In this document: positions 61,047-64,000 of the stretch, piece by piece
How positions within the stretch are numbered: the first letter of the stretch is position 1
Layout of the letters: each line of letters starts with the position of its first letter
Source: UBA8337 sp965221415
GTDB lineage: Bacteria > Pseudomonadota > Alphaproteobacteria > RS24
DNA length: 64,000 nucleotides
Assembly (NCBI GenBank): GCA_965221415.1
Contig: OZ244887.1
Coordinates: 1,550,001 to 1,614,000, forward strand
Direction of reading: 5' to 3'
The notes under the pieces: model-generated
Seen by the model: the letters and a program-made list of their open reading frames with translations, nothing else
Told to the model about the DNA's origin: nothing
The model's database searches: none
Program-made: the position numbers and the translations under genes

Positions 61047-61796
61047 ATGGATGGGTTTTTAGCTTCTGCATTCGCAGCCTTTTTCGGAGGCGCACTCAGC
61101 TTTCTTTCGCCGTGCGTTTTGCCATTAGTGCCGGGATATTTGTGCTTTGCTGCGGGGGTTCAATTTTCCGACCTCCACGCCCTCGAACAAAAAGGCCAAT
61201 TAGGCGCACGTGTCCTACCCGGCGCTTTGGCGTTTGTCGGTGGCTTTTCTGCCGTATTCATCGCGCTCGGGGCGGGGGCGAGTGCCATCAACCCGCTGCT
61301 CATCGCCTATCAGGGTGAGCTATCGCAAGTCGCAGGTGTCATTATTATGGCGCTCGGTCTGCATGTGATGGGGCTTATTCATATTCCGTTTCTGGCACGC
61401 GAGGCGCGATTGCAAAGCACTATGGTTAAAAAATCCAGCGCCCCGCTGATGGCGGCCTTTGTCATGGGATTGGCGTTTGCTTTTGGCTGGACACCGTGCA
61501 TCGGCCCTATTTTGGCGACCATATTGGCACTCGCCGCCGCGCGCGACAGTTTTGGCGAAGGCGTCACATTGCTGGCGATTTATGCAGCCGGCCTTGGCGT
61601 GCCGTTTATTTTGGCAGCCCTCGGGGTTGGTCGGTTTATCGCGGCCAGTCAGCGTATCAAGCAAAATATGGTTTGGGTCGAGCGCGGCGCGGGCGGGCTG
61701 TTAATCGTCACAGGTCTGCTTATCATGCTCGGCAGTCTGCAAAGCTTTGCGACCTATTTGCTAGATTGGTTTCCGTTTCTGGCGCAAATCGGCTAG
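61047..61796 (+). CDS. CcdA-type thiol-disulfide transporter
   Basis: Membrane protein of 249 residues with six helices and two redox Cys in the CcdA/DsbD-beta pattern: ALSFLSPCVLPLVPGYL in helix 1 and FAFGWTPCIGPILATIL in helix 4. It carries reducing power across the inner membrane to periplasmic thiol proteins, for example those of cytochrome c maturation. I chose the ATG at 61047, 8 bases after AGGTGG; a GTG at 61035 overlaps that site. It follows the Alph_Pro_TM gene by 2 bases. Confidence 0.93.
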   Translation: MDGFLASAFAAFFGGALSFLSPCVLPLVPGYLCFAAGVQFSDLHALEQKGQLGARVLPGALAFVGGFSAVFIALGAGASAINPLLIAYQGELSQVAGVIIMALGLHVMGLIHIPFLAREARLQSTMVKKSSAPLMAAFVMGLAFAFGWTPCIGPILATILALAAARDSFGEGVTLLAIYAAGLGVPFILAALGVGRFIAASQRIKQNMVWVERGAGGLLIVTGLLIMLGSLQSFATYLLDWFPFLAQIG

Positions 61797-61804
61797 CGAC
61801 CCAC

Positions 61805-62827
61805 CTAACGACCAAGTAGCCGCGCTAAATCTTGTGCCATTTGAACACATGCCCGATTGGCCGCATGGCTCACCCGTCCCATAATCAAATAGCTATGCGG
61901 CAGATTGCTAAAGCAATGATGTATCACCTGATTGCCCGCCGCCAATAAGGCTTTGGCATAATCATTGCCTTGGTCGCGAATGGGGTCGAACCCAGCTGTG
62001 CCAATCACTGCGGGTGGCAGATTTTTCAGATTCTCGTTCAGCGCGGGATTGGCATAAGGGTGATCCATATTTTTGCCATCGGGAAAAACCGTCGCGTTGA
62101 AAAAATCCATCGTCGCGGTGTTGAGCGGAAAACACTCAGCGCAACTCACAAGCGAGCCAGTCGCCGTCTCTTCGTCAAAATTGGTGGCTACCCAAGGATA
62201 AGCCAAACATTGCGCCGCCGGCTGCACCCCGCCTGCATCGCGCAAAACTTGTGCCATGGTCGCACAAATAAGCCCCCCCGCACTATCGCCAGCCAACGCC
62301 ACACGACGCGGGTCAATGCCCAAATCGGCTGCATTATCCTGCACATAAGCCCATAGCGTCAGCCCATCTTCAATCGGGGCAGGAAAATCGCTCTCAGGAC
62401 ATAAGTGATAATCCAACGAAATAACTTTCGCGTCGCACTCATCGGCCAGCACCGAGCAAAAATAATCATCGCTCAAATGATGCATCACCACAAAACCACC
62501 CTGATGAAAAAAGCACACGGCGGGGTCGGCATCGGTGGCATCGCGCGGGCTATAAATACGCGCCTTCATATCGCCAATCATTGTGTCCTCAATCGTCACG
62601 CCCGCGCGACGCGGCAAGCCCATCGCATCAAACGCATCTGCGCCCTCACGCCATGCCGCGACCGTCTCGGGCGGGTCGCCTGCGTCGGCGGCGGCCATAT
62701 TGGCGACAATCTGGATGTTCGCATCCAGCACATTGCCATCAATCTCAAGCGGTGCGCCCGCAATGCGGCGCGTGATAAAATGCGGCATACTGCGTAGCAC
62801 ACCCAAAATAAGATTCTGCAAACTCAT
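61805..62827 (-). CDS. alpha/beta hydrolase of the hormone-sensitive-lipase family
   Basis: Esterase-like protein of 340 residues. The HGGG motif appears as FFHQGGFVVMHH. DYHLCPESDFPAPIEDG and the nucleophile elbow ALAGDSAGGLICA follow, with Asp in GFDPIRDQG and His in CFSNLPHSYLI. All triad members are visible. The first His-Gly of HGGG is His-Gln here, a minor change in the oxyanion loop. Cytoplasmic; probably cleaves short-chain esters. Confidence 0.88.
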   Translation of the reverse strand: MSLQNLILGVLRSMPHFITRRIAGAPLEIDGNVLDANIQIVANMAAADAGDPPETVAAWREGADAFDAMGLPRRAGVTIEDTMIGDMKARIYSPRDATDADPAVCFFHQGGFVVMHHLSDDYFCSVLADECDAKVISLDYHLCPESDFPAPIEDGLTLWAYVQDNAADLGIDPRRVALAGDSAGGLICATMAQVLRDAGGVQPAAQCLAYPWVATNFDEETATGSLVSCAECFPLNTATMDFFNATVFPDGKNMDHPYANPALNENLKNLPPAVIGTAGFDPIRDQGNDYAKALLAAGNQVIHHCFSNLPHSYLIMGRVSHAANRACVQMAQDLARLLGR

Positions 62828-62904
62828 AAGAAACCCTCCCCTTTTGAGATTGATGAGACCTATCTAAGCGCAAAACTTGCGGCAAAGCCAATCAAAACAT
62901 CGCG

Positions 62905-63249
62905 CTATAAAAACTGCGCCGCCAATTCGGGCGGACGGCAAATCATCGCCTTATCAGAAGACTCCACAAGCGGACGCTCCATCAAAATCGGATGCGCGGC
63001 CATCGCGGCAATCAGTTTGGCCTCATCGGTTTCATCTGCGAGGGCTTGCTCTTTATATATTGCCTCGCCCGTGCGCATCATCGCACGGGTCTCAACGCCC
63101 ATCTTATCGCGCAGAGCGCTAAGCGCCGTTGCATCGAGCGGCGACTTCAGATATTCGACAATCTCCACCTCGGCACCCCCATCGGTTAAAATAGCCAGTG
63201 CCGCGCGCGATTTCGAACAACGCGGATTATGAAAAATCGTGACAGACAC
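62905..63249 (-). CDS. arsC: ArsC-family arsenate reductase
   Basis: Protein of 114 residues of the glutaredoxin-linked ArsC family. The catalytic Cys is in IFHNPRCSKSRAAL, the Arg in LIAAMAAHPILMERPLVE, and length and order are standard. It reduces arsenate, although no ars operon lies nearby and Spx/YffB-like roles cannot be excluded. It starts with GTG behind a clear AGGAGG, and the start follows the pyrD stop by 9 bases, so both share an operon. Confidence 0.88.
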   Translation of the reverse strand: MSVTIFHNPRCSKSRAALAILTDGGAEVEIVEYLKSPLDATALSALRDKMGVETRAMMRTGEAIYKEQALADETDEAKLIAAMAAHPILMERPLVESSDKAMICRPPELAAQFL

Positions 63250-63258
63250 ATGCGCCTC

Positions 63259-64000
63259 CTATTTATGGTCACTGCCAATGGCATGTTTTATGGTTTCAAA
63301 ACCATCCTGACGCAATAGCTGCACCAGTTCTTGCTTCATGCGCCGCACCAGACTGGGGCCTTCATAAATCAGCCCCGTATAAAGCTGCACAAGGCTTGCG
63401 CCAGCGCGGATTTTCGCATAGGCCTGCGCCGCACGCGCCACGCCGCCAACCCCGATAAGCGTCAATTTACCCTGAGTGGCGGCATAAACTTGCGACAGCA
63501 TATCGGTGGACACATCAAATATTGGCTGGCCAGACAGACCGCCCTCCTCTGCCATGACTGTGTTGGAAATAATCAGCCCGTCAATATTATTGGCCAGTGC
63601 CAAAGCGCCAATCTCGCATGCGTGCGCCATATCAAGGTCGGGCGCGATTTTCACCAATATCGGCGTATTCGGCGCGGCCATTCTGACGCGCTGCATAATC
63701 TCAAGCACCGCGTCGGGTGCTTGTAAATCGCGCAAGTTCGGCGTGTTCGGCGATGAGATATTGACCGTCAGATAATCCGCCATAGCACCAAACCGCGCCG
63801 CACCCGTCTGGTAATCATCGATACGATTTTGCGCGTCTTTATTGGCACCGATATTCACCCCAACGACCCGTGTATCGGGTCGCGACGTGCGAAACGCCTG
63901 CAAGCGGCGCGCCACCCTATCGTGACCCTGATTGTTAAAGCCAAGCCGATTTATCAGCGCTTCATCTTGGGGCAGGCGAAATACGCGGGGTGTTGGATTG
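63259..64000 (-). CDS. pyrD: dihydroorotate dehydrogenase (quinone), 5' end cut by window
   Basis: Class 2 dihydroorotate dehydrogenase, about 247 C-terminal residues visible. The frame runs to the window end without a stop, so the start lies outside. PRVFRLPQDEALINRLGFNN is the expected upstream motif. The catalytic Ser is in NISSPNTPNLRDLQ, and VKIAPDL and GVGGVARAAQAYAKIRAGAS form the FMN site. It oxidises dihydroorotate to orotate in pyrimidine synthesis, passing electrons to quinone at the inner membrane. Followed by arsC. Confidence 0.96.
   Translation of the reverse strand, partial: NPTPRVFRLPQDEALINRLGFNNQGHDRVARRLQAFRTSRPDTRVVGVNIGANKDAQNRIDDYQTGAARFGAMADYLTVNISSPNTPNLRDLQAPDAVLEIMQRVRMAAPNTPILVKIAPDLDMAHACEIGALALANNIDGLIISNTVMAEEGGLSGQPIFDVSTDMLSQVYAATQGKLTLIGVGGVARAAQAYAKIRAGASLVQLYTGLIYEGPSLVRRMKQELVQLLRQDGFETIKHAIGSDHK

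Overview
The window reads as one stretch of an alphaproteobacterial chromosome of middling GC. The lineage call rests on families that are largely alphaproteobacterial and on their order: murA, a DUF2948 protein, hisD, a UPF0262 protein, infA, maf, an RNase E/G and yacG in one chain beside tRNA-Phe, plus an Alph_Pro_TM (TIGR02186) protein and GTA-type holins. A TAXI-type TRAP transporter, a TauD-type dioxygenase and beta-oxidation genes suggest a free-living, probably marine, heterotroph. I cannot name the genus.

Region 1 (1-30 kb) is dominated by a type IV pilus / MSHA-like assembly system, which is not typical of alphaproteobacteria. It comes in two blocks. Block A (3-13 kb) holds three minor prepilins, the secretin, a PopZ-like protein, the prepilin peptidase, the PilT retraction ATPase, a PglL-like O-oligosaccharyl ligase and the main pilin, which has its own terminator. 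Block B (22-29 kb, minus strand) is a tightly overlapped operon: fused PilM-PilN, PilO-like, a LysM-SPOR-PilP-like protein, the PilB extension ATPase and the PilC platform protein. Between the blocks lie a partner-switching module (STAS antagonist plus a fused GAF-PP2C-HATPase protein), three Sel1-repeat proteins, a secreted nuclease and a MoxR-DUF58-transglutaminase operon. A membrane adenylate cyclase and a metallo-beta-lactamase-fold hydrolase precede block A.

Region 2 (29-39 kb) is metabolic: a TauD-type dioxygenase, two unlike acyl-CoA dehydrogenases with a DsbA-fold isomerase, the GTPase TypA/BipA, and a TAXI TRAP transporter with its receptor and a small membrane protein.

Region 3 (39-41.8 kb) looks accessory and AT-rich. 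It holds a membrane-anchored HEPN-like protein, a TbpB-like lipoprotein with a large inverted repeat in its leader, and an NYN-domain ribonuclease behind a two-hairpin leader. It abuts the 3' end of tRNA-Phe.

Region 4 (41.8-64 kb) is housekeeping: the murA-yacG chain, an outer-membrane barrel, tRNA-Thr, an SDR, a tandem pair of holin genes, nrdB and nrdA with probable NrdR and DnaA sites, a thiolase, a periplasmic MsrB, a double-hotdog thioesterase, two alpha/beta hydrolases, a tandem DUF2513 pair, a TauE-Alph_Pro_TM-CcdA operon, ArsC and the 3' part of pyrD. Both window edges cut genes (the cyclase on the left, pyrD on the right). I see no CRISPR array, insertion sequence, integrase or rRNA.
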